NCBI GenBank assembly: GCA_023390335.1
Contig: JAEWCZ010000086.1
Coordinates: 62,001 to 126,000, forward strand
Source: Bacillota bacterium
GTDB lineage: Bacteria; Bacillota; Clostridia; Acetivibrionales; DSM-1351
Direction of reading: 5' to 3'
DNA length: 64,000 bases
Shown here: positions 51,925 to 60,916 of the stretch, piece by piece
How positions within the stretch are numbered: position 1 is the stretch's first letter
Layout: each line of letters starts with the position of its first letter
Translations under genes and position numbers: made by a program
Notes under the pieces: generated by a model
What the model saw: only the letters and a program-made list of their open reading frames with translations
Databases searched by the model: none
Told to the model about the DNA's origin: nothing

Positions 51925-52314
51925 ATGGTTTACAGAAAGAGTCCCCCAAAGTCCCGCAGATATAATAAAAATCACTCTGCTCAGCAAAACATCGAGCATG
52001 AGCAAACTGATACAAATATATCCGTAACAGAAGAACAGTCGGTCAATACTCCTCAGGCAGAAGAGTCCTTGCCTCCCGCAAGCCCCGGCAGTCGTGAAGC
52101 AAAAAAACCGAATCCTTTGGGTTTCCTTTCCTCGTTTTTGGGAACCGGAGATAAAACGGAACGTTCAGGGAGCCCTCTGTTTACGGTTTTTGATTATGAT
52201 ATATATCTGGATGACCTGCTGCTTGTAGGTCTTATTGTACTGATATATACAGATAAAGCAGAAGATGAACTTCTGCTTATTATTCTCCTGTATCTGTTAT
52301 TGGATATATTTTAA
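51925..52314 (+). CDS. Small protein with hydrophobic C-terminus, 129 aa
   Basis: Start at the ATG at 51925 behind TTAGGAGTGGATAGT; an upstream in-frame ATG at 51901 lacks a ribosome site. The first about 80 residues are polar and disordered, starting with a basic patch (YRKSPPKSRRYNKNH). The end holds two short hydrophobic stretches (DLLLVGLIVLIY and ELLLIILLYLLL) that could form a hairpin membrane anchor. No function known. The stop overlaps the convergent membrane protein gene by four bases. Confidence 0.65.
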   Translation: MVYRKSPPKSRRYNKNHSAQQNIEHEQTDTNISVTEEQSVNTPQAEESLPPASPGSREAKKPNPLGFLSSFLGTGDKTERSGSPLFTVFDYDIYLDDLLLVGLIVLIYTDKAEDELLLIILLYLLLDIF

Positions 52315-53198
52315 CGGATTGCTTTTTTTTGATTATACTCATCACTACATTGTTTAAAAGATGAAAATACAAAACAAATCAAAATTGCAAAAACGATTGT
52401 TTTAAATACAATATTTACAACAATCAGTATAGTATTTATTGTCCCTGAAACGATCTGTGTATTAGCCAATGTAAAATTAGCAACTATGTATAAAATATCG
52501 AATAGTACCAATATAATATCAAAAGCTACGAATCTGGAAAGTAAGGGCCAGAAGTTTCTGTCTGATATTTTTTTTGCCAGTTTAAAATGGTTTTTATCAT
52601 GTACAATAGCCGATGGATACCAAAATACAATATACTGTCTGAAAAAAGTATAGCTGAAAAACAGTACTGCCGCAGTTATTAATGATAGAAAAATTCCCGC
52701 CAACGGATTCATTGTTCCACTAATGGAATTGTCCACTACAATTGCTGCAGGGACAATGGCTATTAAAGCATAAATCACAAAAATAAACGCTGCACATAAA
52801 GTCCACAGATTAAGAGAAATCATCCTTAGAAAAAATTTCTTTACTCCCTGAATAAATTCACTTCCTGCCTTTTTCTCATTACCTTGAACCGCATTAAAAA
52901 GTATATTGAAACATCCTGAAAATATTAACCCAAGAACCAAAGATGCTGCAACAACTGCAATTACTAGTGCTAATATGATTTTCACTGCTGTCTCGGGTAC
53001 GGAGATTGTATTTATTACAAATTGAATTATATTTACGTAGTCATCAAAAGGACTACCTGTTTTAAACATGGTCAGCCCGTAAAATAGGGTCATAAAAAAA
53101 TATTCAAAAACACATACAACAGTACTGAGAAGTGCCGTAAGCAACAACACTGATGGTCTCTTGGCAATTAAATGTATCGCTTTATTAACTATCCCCAT
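52311..53198 (-). CDS. Multi-pass membrane protein, 295 aa, unknown function
   Basis: About six hydrophobic helices (VLLLTALLSTVVCVFEYFF, LALVIAVVAASLVLGLIF, ALIAIVPAAIVV and others). The C-terminal tail is short and charged (KQCSDEYNQKKAIR). The composition resembles glycerophosphoryl diester phosphodiesterase membrane-domain or DUF975-type proteins, but no motif confirms either. Single gene, ending convergently on the small protein gene at 51925. Confidence 0.7.
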   Translation of the reverse strand: MGIVNKAIHLIAKRPSVLLLTALLSTVVCVFEYFFMTLFYGLTMFKTGSPFDDYVNIIQFVINTISVPETAVKIILALVIAVVAASLVLGLIFSGCFNILFNAVQGNEKKAGSEFIQGVKKFFLRMISLNLWTLCAAFIFVIYALIAIVPAAIVVDNSISGTMNPLAGIFLSLITAAVLFFSYTFFRQYIVFWYPSAIVHDKNHFKLAKKISDRNFWPLLSRFVAFDIILVLFDILYIVANFTLANTQIVSGTINTILIVVNIVFKTIVFAILICFVFSSFKQCSDEYNQKKAIR

Positions 53199-53273
53199 AT
53201 CATTCTTCTTCCCATCTTTTATTTATAAAAAACTTATTATAATAATACCACAATAACCCATAAATAAATAGTT

Positions 53274-55430
53274 TTAGTTTATTTCTCTCATAGTAAGCGA
53301 TATCCTCTTTCTTTCAACGTCCACCTCAAGAACCTTGACTTTTACGATATCCCCCACAGCAACTACATCCATTGGGTTTTTTACAAATTTGTCAGCCAGC
53401 TGGGATATATGGACAAGCCCGTCCTGATGAACTCCTATATCCACAAAAGCTCCGAAATCAGCTACGTTCCTTACTGTCCCGGTGAGTATCATCCCCGCTT
53501 TCAAATCCTCCATGTTAAGTACATCAGAGTGAAGCATTGGCTTAGGCAATTCATCTCTGGGGTCTCTTCCCGGCTTTAGTAATTCATTTATTATATCCTT
53601 TAGGGTAGGTACGCCTATGCCTAGTTGTTCTGCAACCTGGGACATTCCTGCCTGTGCAACCTTTGTGTTAAGTCCAACCAGGTTTTTATTTTTTACATCC
53701 TCTAAAGAGTAACCCATAATATCCAAAAGGAGTTTTGCTGCTTTATAGGATTCCGGGTGAACTGATGTATTGTCAAGAATATTTCCGCCGTCAGTTATTC
53801 TCAAAAAGCCTGCACACTGCTCGAAGGTCTTATTTCCCAGTTTTTTTACTTTCTTTAATTCATTTCTTGCCTTGAATTTACCGTTTTCCTCTCTGTACTC
53901 AACAACATTCTTTGCAATTGAAGTACTTATTCCTGAAACATATGAAAGCAAAGGTGCAGAAGCTGTATTCAGGTCAACACCTACATTGTTTACACAATCC
54001 TCTACTACTCCCCCAAGAGATTCATCAAGCCTTTTCTGGTTCATATCATGCTGGTACTGTCCTACTCCAATAGCTTTGGGGTCAATCTTTACCAACTCAG
54101 CCAAAGGGTCTTGAAGTCTTCTGGCTATTGAAACGGCACTTCTTAGGGCAACATCAAAATCAGGAAATTCCTCAGCTCCAAGTTTTGAAGCTGAATATAC
54201 AGATGCACCTGCTTCGCTAACAACCATATAGTAAACCTTCCTGTCTATTTCCTTGAGAAGGTCAGCTACAAATATCTCTGACTCCTTGGAGGCTGTACCA
54301 TTTCCGATTGAAATAATGTCAACCCTGTATTTTTCAATAAGTTGTTTCACTTTCTTTTTTGCTTCTTCTACTTTGCTCTGTGGCGGAGTCGGATAAATAA
54401 CGGTAGTTTCCAGTACTTTACCCGTCTCGTCCACTACTGCCAGCTTACAGCCTGTCCGGTATGCCGGATCTAGACCAAGCACTACTCTGTCCTTTACAGG
54501 AGGCTGAAGCAGCAGGTTTCTCAAATTTTCAGAAAATACTTTTATAGCCTGATCCTCAGACAACTCCGTAAGCTGATTACGTATATCCCTCTCTAAAGAC
54601 GGGAAAATCAGTCTTTTCAAAGAATCTTCCACAGCTGACACCACATATTTAGCCATTTCAGGGTTTGTATTTTTAATAGTGTTAGTCATTAAAAAATTAA
54701 GGCACAAATCCTCGTTGACATCAATTCGTACATTTAGGAAATCTTCCTTTTCCCCTCTGTTTAAGGCTAGTACACGGTGTCTTGCTATCTTTGAGACAGG
54801 CTCCTTGAAATCATAATACATTCTGTATACGGAGTCCTCATCTTTTTTACCGGAAGATACTACAAGTCCGTTATTAAATATTATTTCTCTTAGTACCTTT
54901 CTGAATTCAGCATTATCAGAAATTTCTTCAGCTATTATATCCAATGCTCCAGCAATTGCTTCATCAGCATTATTTACTCCTTTTTCCAGGTCAATATACT
55001 TTGCAGCAATTTCATTTACAGAAGTTTTAGAGGGAAGCTGTGAATATATAATAGTTGCAAGTGGTTCAAGACCTTTTTCTCTAGCAACAGATGCCCGTGT
55101 TTTCCTTTTTACCTTGTATGGTCTGTAAATATCTTCTATTTCCTGCAAAGTTACCGCTTTATCTAAGGATTTTACTATTTCTTCGGTAAGTTTACCCTGC
55201 TCATCAATAAGTCTTCTTACATCCTCCCGGCGCTCCTCCAGATTTCTCAAATAAACCAAGCGCTCATAAAGTTCTCTTAAAACCTGATCATTAAGTTCAC
55301 CGGTAACTTCTTTTCTATAACGGGCAATAAACGGTATCGTATTTCCCTCATCTATGAGCTTAACAGTATTTTGTACCTGAAAAGGCTTCAAGTTAAATTC
55401 TCTGGTTAGCTGTCCCACTACATCTATCAT
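53274..55430 (-). CDS. tex: Tex-family RNA-binding transcription accessory protein
   Basis: 718 aa, full length for Tex. N-terminal helix-turn-helix and helical bundle (IPFIARYRKEVTGELND), YqgF-like RNase H fold (LGLDPAYRTGCKLAVVD), helix-hairpin-helix pair (LNTASAPLLSYVSGIS), and C-terminal S1 RNA-binding domain (GMILTGTVRNVADFGAFVDIGVHQDGLVHISQL). Tex binds nucleic acid and affects transcription and virulence gene expression in other bacteria. Single gene. Confidence 0.93.
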   Translation of the reverse strand: MIDVVGQLTREFNLKPFQVQNTVKLIDEGNTIPFIARYRKEVTGELNDQVLRELYERLVYLRNLEERREDVRRLIDEQGKLTEEIVKSLDKAVTLQEIEDIYRPYKVKRKTRASVAREKGLEPLATIIYSQLPSKTSVNEIAAKYIDLEKGVNNADEAIAGALDIIAEEISDNAEFRKVLREIIFNNGLVVSSGKKDEDSVYRMYYDFKEPVSKIARHRVLALNRGEKEDFLNVRIDVNEDLCLNFLMTNTIKNTNPEMAKYVVSAVEDSLKRLIFPSLERDIRNQLTELSEDQAIKVFSENLRNLLLQPPVKDRVVLGLDPAYRTGCKLAVVDETGKVLETTVIYPTPPQSKVEEAKKKVKQLIEKYRVDIISIGNGTASKESEIFVADLLKEIDRKVYYMVVSEAGASVYSASKLGAEEFPDFDVALRSAVSIARRLQDPLAELVKIDPKAIGVGQYQHDMNQKRLDESLGGVVEDCVNNVGVDLNTASAPLLSYVSGISTSIAKNVVEYREENGKFKARNELKKVKKLGNKTFEQCAGFLRITDGGNILDNTSVHPESYKAAKLLLDIMGYSLEDVKNKNLVGLNTKVAQAGMSQVAEQLGIGVPTLKDIINELLKPGRDPRDELPKPMLHSDVLNMEDLKAGMILTGTVRNVADFGAFVDIGVHQDGLVHISQLADKFVKNPMDVVAVGDIVKVKVLEVDVERKRISLTMREIN

Positions 55431-55545
55431 ATATCCTGCCTCCGCTGTTATGCTAAATTATAGGTAACTTTATCCTGCCTTAATAACAATTACAGATATT
55501 ATATATTAATTTTTCCCGCAAGGAAAGGAAGCATCCTTTAAACAA

Positions 55546-55577
55546 AATAAGAACCGACATTTAAGCCGATTCTTATT
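55546..55577 (-). terminator. Terminator after the 42-aa ORF
   Basis: AATAAGAACCGAC (55546-55558) pairs, with two mismatches, with GCCGATTCTTATT (55565-55577). The leftward strand continues TTATTTTGTTT. Confidence 0.7.
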
Positions 55578-55593
55578 ATTGTAGTTCCTTTGA

Positions 55594-55722
55594 TTACTTG
55601 TTTTCTTTGTTGCAGTCACATGACTGCTGTCTTACTTCCCTATTGTCCTTGTTCTCACCAAGCTGATCATTTTCAAATGTAAGTTTATCATTATCACTGC
55701 TTTTTGGTTTACCTTTATCCAT
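55594..55722 (-). CDS. 42-aa hydrophilic ORF, unknown function
   Basis: ATG at 55722 preceded by AAAGGGGTGCTGTAT, stop at 55594, and a terminator 17 bases later. The peptide is polar and charged (MDKGKPKSSDNDKLTFENDQ...) and ends with CDCNKENK. It resembles short clostridial or spore proteins but matches no family I know. A good ribosome site plus a dedicated terminator argue that it is a real gene. Confidence 0.6.
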   Translation of the reverse strand: MDKGKPKSSDNDKLTFENDQLGENKDNREVRQQSCDCNKENK

Positions 55723-55814
55723 ATACAGCACCCCTTTTTAAGTTATTTTAAAGCTATCAGTATTTTGTACAAACCAAATGAAAATTATAAACCAACTTTT
55801 TGCAGGATTGTTTG

Positions 55815-56789
55815 CTATATCCTGAACGTTGCTTTGTCCAATCTGTTGATTTCCGGTATCTCCAAAAGCTCTGCAGAAAGCCTTTGTAAGGCCCTGTCCT
55901 TCATTTTCGCTTCAAGCATTATGTCAATATCCCTATTTGTTTTTTTCGCTGTATGAAGGAAATCTACAAATTCAGATAATTCTACGTAATCAGCATGACT
56001 TCTGAACTCTTTTTCATTTTTGGGGCTGGAATAGTGAACTTTGGGCGGGTCAGGTTCCGAATTCCATGTATCCAATATTCTATCAAGCAAATCTCCTAAT
56101 TCCTCTCCATAGTTAACACATCTGTGATGATGCACATCCAAAACCATAGGAATTTTCAAATCTTCACAAATTCCCAAAACATCAGCAGCGGTAAAACATT
56201 TATCGTCGTTTTCAAGAATTATTCTTTTTGAAATCCTGTCGGGCAACTTTAGAAAGTTTTCCTTAAATCTGTCCATGGATTTTTCTTTGTCTCCATACAG
56301 TCCCCCTACGTGTAAGACCAGCTTGTATCTATAGTCATTCAAGCCCATAGCCTCAAAAAGCTTCACATGGTAATCCAAATCACGAATTGAAGATTCCAGA
56401 ATTTCGGGTTTTATCGGGTTGAGTATTGTAAAATGGTCAGGATGTGCACTTATCCTGAAATTATTAGTTCGTATATATTCACCCAGACGTTCAAATTCAT
56501 CATGAAAGTCAGATACATAATCCCAGTCCTTCAGTTCACCGTGAGTAGCTAAGGGAATTAGCTTTGATGTCAGTCGGTATACTTTTATATTTAGTGCAAG
56601 GCTGTTTTTTAGAATCCTCAAGGTGTTGTTAATATTGCATTTTGCAACCCTATCCAGTCTTGCACGTTTTCCTGTTTCATCCTTAATCTTATTATATACG
56701 GCATATGTTACCGTTCCTGATGGTGAACAGTCTTCAAGGTCTAATGTCATTGCTACAAATCCCAGTCTGAATATCATTTGTGTCTCCAT
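55815..56789 (-). CDS. uvsE: UV damage endonuclease UvsE/UvdE
   Basis: 324-aa TIM-barrel endonuclease. Conserved UvsE features: RLGFVAMTLD start, RISAHPDHFTILNP, KLVLHVGGLYGDKEKSMDRF, RIILENDDKCFT, VLDVHHHRCVNYG, and KVHYSSPKN with later DIMLEAK supplying metal ligands. It nicks 5' of UV photoproducts and abasic sites, starting excision repair. It begins 5 bases after a DUF2238 membrane protein gene, so probably one operon. Spore-formers often carry it. Confidence 0.93.
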   Translation of the reverse strand: METQMIFRLGFVAMTLDLEDCSPSGTVTYAVYNKIKDETGKRARLDRVAKCNINNTLRILKNSLALNIKVYRLTSKLIPLATHGELKDWDYVSDFHDEFERLGEYIRTNNFRISAHPDHFTILNPIKPEILESSIRDLDYHVKLFEAMGLNDYRYKLVLHVGGLYGDKEKSMDRFKENFLKLPDRISKRIILENDDKCFTAADVLGICEDLKIPMVLDVHHHRCVNYGEELGDLLDRILDTWNSEPDPPKVHYSSPKNEKEFRSHADYVELSEFVDFLHTAKKTNRDIDIMLEAKMKDRALQRLSAELLEIPEINRLDKATFRI

Positions 56790-56794
56790 TTAAA

Positions 56795-57481
56795 CTAATT
56801 ATTACGGCATTTCACCATATATATTTTATGATTCTTATTAATCCTTAATATTATGCAGGTACTCATTGAAATGAATGAACCCAGTGCAGCCAACGCCATA
56901 TCTTTTTGCGAATCCCATAGATCCCCTTGAAAGCCCAGAAAAATTTCTGTACGTCCTTCACTCAAAATCATCGTTGAAAACATCTGAAAAACCTCATAAA
57001 ACGAACCGGCAGCAAGTATAATTACCACTGAAAGCATACATGCTCCGATATATCTGATTCTCAGCCTGTAATATATACTTTCCAAAATCGGTATAGAAAT
57101 CAACAAACCAAAGAAAAAATTGACTATTCTGTCAAAGTGATTTCTGTGCATGCCAAAAAGCCTACTGAACCAACTTCCTACAGGACAGGCTGTATAGGTA
57201 TAATGGGCCCCTATTGCATGCAAAAACAAAACAGTCAGTATACAAAAATATGCTGTATTTGTAAGTCTGTTTTTCGTATATAAAAATCCAAGCATTACTA
57301 TTACTATAATGGGAATAATACTTTCGTACCACCATTCAAAGGCATTAACAGGTTTAATTGATAAAATGATAAAAACTATAAAATAGGCTGCCATCATAAT
57401 ATGCAGAATACGATTTTTTTTAAAAGGAATCTGATTTTTCCTTGTGTCAAGAAGTGAAAATTTTTTCATGAATTTAGACAT
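56795..57481 (-). CDS. YjdF/DUF2238-family membrane protein, 228 aa
   Basis: About six or seven hydrophobic helices. Recognisable family segments: VNAFEWWYESIIPI, GAHYTYTACPVGSWF, RNHFDRIVNFFFGLL and FQGDLWDSQKDMALAALGS. Function unknown; conserved His, Glu and Asp in membrane segments suggest a metal- or substrate-binding site. Co-directional with uvsE, which follows 5 bases later. The N-terminus is basic (FKKNRILH), probably cytosolic. Confidence 0.8.
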   Translation of the reverse strand: MSKFMKKFSLLDTRKNQIPFKKNRILHIMMAAYFIVFIILSIKPVNAFEWWYESIIPIIVIVMLGFLYTKNRLTNTAYFCILTVLFLHAIGAHYTYTACPVGSWFSRLFGMHRNHFDRIVNFFFGLLISIPILESIYYRLRIRYIGACMLSVVIILAAGSFYEVFQMFSTMILSEGRTEIFLGFQGDLWDSQKDMALAALGSFISMSTCIILRINKNHKIYMVKCRNN

Positions 57482-57638
57482 ATTCTATCTCCAATCAAAT
57501 TATATTAGTGCAGTTTTCACCATCCTGGCTTTTCAGGCAATTTTTATGGTAAAATTATTAGAAATTAAAGGTTTTTCTATAGTATTATATATACCTTATA
57601 TAATATGCAAATATGTTTAAAAAGGGTGATGAATATAA

Positions 57639-58052
57639 ATGAACTCCTTCGGTATCTTAAAAGATAAATTCGGAAATGTTATTGGTCAGATGATAAAATA
57701 TGGTCTTGTGGGCGTAATTAATACACTTATTACTATGATAGTACTTTTTGTTCTTCAGAATGCTTTTGGTGTTTCTTACAAGCTTGCAAACGGTGCAGGT
57801 TATATTTGCGGATTTATTAACAGCTTTATTTTAAATAAAGTATGGACATTTAAAGGTAATCAGAAGTCCACATTAAGCCAGTTCATAAGGTTTGCATTGG
57901 TTTTTGCAGGATGCTATGCGGTACAGCTAGGATTTGTTGTTCTTTTGGTGGAAACAATTCACATAGAAAAAAATATTTCTCAGCTTATAGGAATGGTTTT
58001 TTACACCCTTGTAAGCTTTTTACTGAATAAAATATTTACGTTTAAGGATTAA
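57639..58052 (+). CDS. GtrA-family membrane protein, 137 aa
   Basis: Four hydrophobic helices typical of GtrA: IKYGLVGVINTLITMIV, AGYICGFINSFILNKVWTF, FIRFALVFAGCYAVQLGFVV, LIGMVFYTLVSFLLNKIFTF. The repeated NK-W/I-F-TF ending of helices 2 and 4 is a hallmark. GtrA proteins act in export or flipping of polyprenyl-linked sugars for cell-surface glycosylation. Start behind AAAAAGGGTGATGAATATAA. Followed on the same strand by a 98-aa gene and a sugar nucleotidyltransferase fusion, consistent with envelope polysaccharide work. Confidence 0.88.
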   Translation: MNSFGILKDKFGNVIGQMIKYGLVGVINTLITMIVLFVLQNAFGVSYKLANGAGYICGFINSFILNKVWTFKGNQKSTLSQFIRFALVFAGCYAVQLGFVVLLVETIHIEKNISQLIGMVFYTLVSFLLNKIFTFKD

Positions 58053-58125
58053 CAGAAAAACCCGGCTTAATTCCTTGCAATGTTACAAATACTATTTGTA
58101 ACTAAATCAAGGAGGCTGGCAAACT

Positions 58126-58422
58126 ATGCAGGAAGAACTTGTTTTTCTATATACCAATTTATCAGATGCCAAAAATGTCTTAGGCAGTTTAAAGGATAAC
58201 GGAATTCGGAAAGCATATTTGACTACTACTGAATTTGGACTTCATATAGGTATAAGCCAGAAACAGTTAATAAAAAAATTTCCCGGAGCGCTTCCATCTA
58301 CTGTTGTAAAAGTGGTAGTTGAAGTGGAGCCTGACAATAAACAAAATGCGGTTTCTGTACTTCAGGAAAGCTTTGGCGTTGAAGACATTAAAATATTAAA
58401 GGATTATTACAATAAAAGATGA
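58126..58422 (+). CDS. Conserved-looking small protein, 98 aa, unknown function
   Basis: Start behind CAAGGAGGCTGGCAAACT. Predicted alpha/beta fold with alternating hydrophobic strands (ELVFLYTNLSDAKNVLGSL, TVVKVVVEVEPDN). No catalytic motif. The pattern (strand, helix, strand, strand, helix) could be a ferredoxin-like regulatory or binding domain. It lies between gtrA and the nucleotidyltransferase fusion on the same strand. Confidence 0.7.
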   Translation: MQEELVFLYTNLSDAKNVLGSLKDNGIRKAYLTTTEFGLHIGISQKQLIKKFPGALPSTVVKVVVEVEPDNKQNAVSVLQESFGVEDIKILKDYYNKR

Positions 58423-58482
58423 ATATTATATAATAGGAAAACTTAACCAGTAAATCAAATATCAGGAATGCGGGGTGATAGT

Positions 58483-60915
58483 GTGAAAGCTATTATTATG
58501 GCAGGCGGCGAAGGTTCTAGGCTCCGACCCCTAACTTGTGATTTACCAAAACCAATGGTTCCTATAATGAACAAACCTGTATTGGAACATACTATTGGTT
58601 TATTAAAAAATTATGGTATTACAGACATAGGTATAACTTTGTTGTACCATCCTCAAATAATCAAAGACTACTTTGGCAACGGGCATTCTTTGGGAGTAAA
58701 CATACATTACTTTCTTGAAGAATCTCCTTTAGGTACTGCCGGAGGAATTAAAAATGCCCGGGACTTTTTAGATGAGACCTTTATTGTTATAAGCGGTGAT
58801 TCTCTTACCGATTTGGATATAGATAAAGCTCTGAAATATCACCAATCTAAAGAGTCCATCGCCACACTTATACTTGCAAAGGTTGATGTCCCACTGGAAT
58901 ACGGAGTCGTTTTAACAGATGAAGACGGCTCTATAAAGGGATTTGTTGAAAAACCCAGCTGGGGCGAGATATTCAGCGACATGGTTAACACGGGTATTTA
59001 CATACTGGAACCCGAAATTCTGAGCTATATTGAAACGGGTAAAAATACGGATTTCAGTCGGGACGTATTCCCTGCTTTACTCTCTTCTTCAAAGAAAATC
59101 TTTGGTTATGTCAGCAATGACTACTGGTGCGACATAGGAGACACACGTTCTTATATAAATTCACATTGTGATATACTGGATAAAAAGTTAAAATTAAATA
59201 TAGGCGAAGAACTAAATGAAAATGTATGGGTTGGCCCCGGAACGGTTGTTGATAAAAATGCCCGGATTATACCCCCATGTGTTATAGGCTCCAACTGCAA
59301 AATAGGCAGTGGTGCTGTTATTGGAAGCTATACCGTTATCGGTAATAATACAATTGTCAAAAACGATGTATCCGTAATACGAAGTATTTTATGGGACAAC
59401 TGCTACGTAGAGTATGGAAGCGAACTTCGGGGGGCAATACTGTGTAATCGCGTTAATCTCAAGAATTATGTCTCAGTATTCGAGAATTCGGTAATAGGCG
59501 AACGCTGTAAAATAAATGAAAGGTCAATAATAAAGCCAAATATACGACTTTGGCCTGAGAAAATTGTAGAACCTCTTGCCATAGTTGATAGAAACATGAT
59601 TTGGGGTTCAAAGCATAATAGCAAGATTTTTGGTGAAAATGGTATATCAGGCATTATAAATGTGGATATATCTCCTGAATACGCCACAAGACTTGGTGCC
59701 GCTTATGGCTCTCATCTTAAAACAGGAGCAAAGGTTGTGGTAAGCTCAACGAACTCAAATTCAGCTCGGATGTTCAAACATGCCTTTATTTCGGGCATAC
59801 TATCTGTAGGAGTGGAGGTATTCAATATGAGCAGCCTTTTGACTCCTATATCCAGATACGCCATAAGCTTTTTACAGGTAGAGGGAGGAATCCATATAAA
59901 GACAGATATAGATAATCCCAATGTAATAAAAGTGGATTTTATGGATTCCAGAGGAACTGCAATAAGCAGATTCTCGGAACGCAAAATAGAAAATTCCTTC
60001 TTCCGTGAAGACTTTAAGAGATGCTCATCGCAACAGATTAGTAGATTAAATAACATTACTGATTTCAGCAACTATTACGTAAGAAACCTAATCAAGAATA
60101 CCAATGTAAATGCTATAACGCAGCAAAGCCCCAGGGTATGTATATTTTCCAGATCTAAATTTGTTTGTTCCATTGTTGGCCCTATGCTTACAACCATGGG
60201 TTGTCAAGCTATCAGTCATGAAGATTACTCTGATATGTCCTCTGTAACTTCTGTATTAGTTGAAACGAATTGTGAATTTGGTGCTATAATTGATAGTAAC
60301 GGTGAAAATCTTACTCTAGTAAGCAGAGAAGGGATTGTTGTAAAAGACGATTTATTTCAGGCGTTTATTTCCCTTATTATTTTCAAAAGATCACCGGGAA
60401 CTACCTTCTATGTACCAATAACGAGTTCCGATGTAATAGAAAGGCTTGCCGCAAGATATCGTTGTGTTGTCAAAAGAACTAAAAATTGTCTACAGGCAGT
60501 TATGGATGAGATTTTAAGTGAGAGGAACAATTCAGCGGGCTCTGATCAACTTGTGCTTAATTTTGATGCTATAGCAGGTCTTGTTAAAATAATAGAATAC
60601 ATGTGTGTGACGGGAATAACCTTAAACCAGCTGCTTCTTGAAATTCCCAAAATCTACATAGACAAAAAAAGCATTTATTGTCCCTGGGAGTTAAAAGGTA
60701 CGGTAATGCGAAGAATAATAAATGATAATAAGGACAAAAAAGCTGAGCTTCTTGATGGCATAAAGCTCTACCTTGAAGATGGTTGGGTGCTTATCCTACC
60801 TGATGCCGACACTCCGGCCTTTAAGATAATATCCGAAGGAAGCTCTGCCATTACAGCCAAAGAACATTGCATCAGATTTCACAATATTGTAGAAAGGATT
60901 ATTACAAACTGTTAA
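58483..60915 (+). CDS. Nucleotidyltransferase / degenerate phosphomannomutase fusion, 810 aa
   Basis: I choose the GTG at 58483, 4-6 bases after GGGGTGAT; the ATG at 58468 is too close to AGGA. Residues 1-230 are a sugar-1-phosphate nucleotidyltransferase (MAGGEGSRLRPLT, KPMVPIMNKP, SGDSLTDLD metal site, VEKPSWGE). About 240-375 is a left-handed beta-helix of hexapeptide repeats (IGSNCKIGSGAVIGSYTVIG). The rest is phosphomannomutase-like, but the catalytic loop TASHNP reads TDIDNP and the usual phosphoserine is absent, so mutase activity is doubtful. Likely makes GDP-mannose-type or other NDP-sugar for envelope glycans. Two bases separate it from the next gene. Confidence 0.85.
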   Translation: MKAIIMAGGEGSRLRPLTCDLPKPMVPIMNKPVLEHTIGLLKNYGITDIGITLLYHPQIIKDYFGNGHSLGVNIHYFLEESPLGTAGGIKNARDFLDETFIVISGDSLTDLDIDKALKYHQSKESIATLILAKVDVPLEYGVVLTDEDGSIKGFVEKPSWGEIFSDMVNTGIYILEPEILSYIETGKNTDFSRDVFPALLSSSKKIFGYVSNDYWCDIGDTRSYINSHCDILDKKLKLNIGEELNENVWVGPGTVVDKNARIIPPCVIGSNCKIGSGAVIGSYTVIGNNTIVKNDVSVIRSILWDNCYVEYGSELRGAILCNRVNLKNYVSVFENSVIGERCKINERSIIKPNIRLWPEKIVEPLAIVDRNMIWGSKHNSKIFGENGISGIINVDISPEYATRLGAAYGSHLKTGAKVVVSSTNSNSARMFKHAFISGILSVGVEVFNMSSLLTPISRYAISFLQVEGGIHIKTDIDNPNVIKVDFMDSRGTAISRFSERKIENSFFREDFKRCSSQQISRLNNITDFSNYYVRNLIKNTNVNAITQQSPRVCIFSRSKFVCSIVGPMLTTMGCQAISHEDYSDMSSVTSVLVETNCEFGAIIDSNGENLTLVSREGIVVKDDLFQAFISLIIFKRSPGTTFYVPITSSDVIERLAARYRCVVKRTKNCLQAVMDEILSERNNSAGSDQLVLNFDAIAGLVKIIEYMCVTGITLNQLLLEIPKIYIDKKSIYCPWELKGTVMRRIINDNKDKKAELLDGIKLYLEDGWVLILPDADTPAFKIISEGSSAITAKEHCIRFHNIVERIITNC

Positions 60916-60916
60916 T

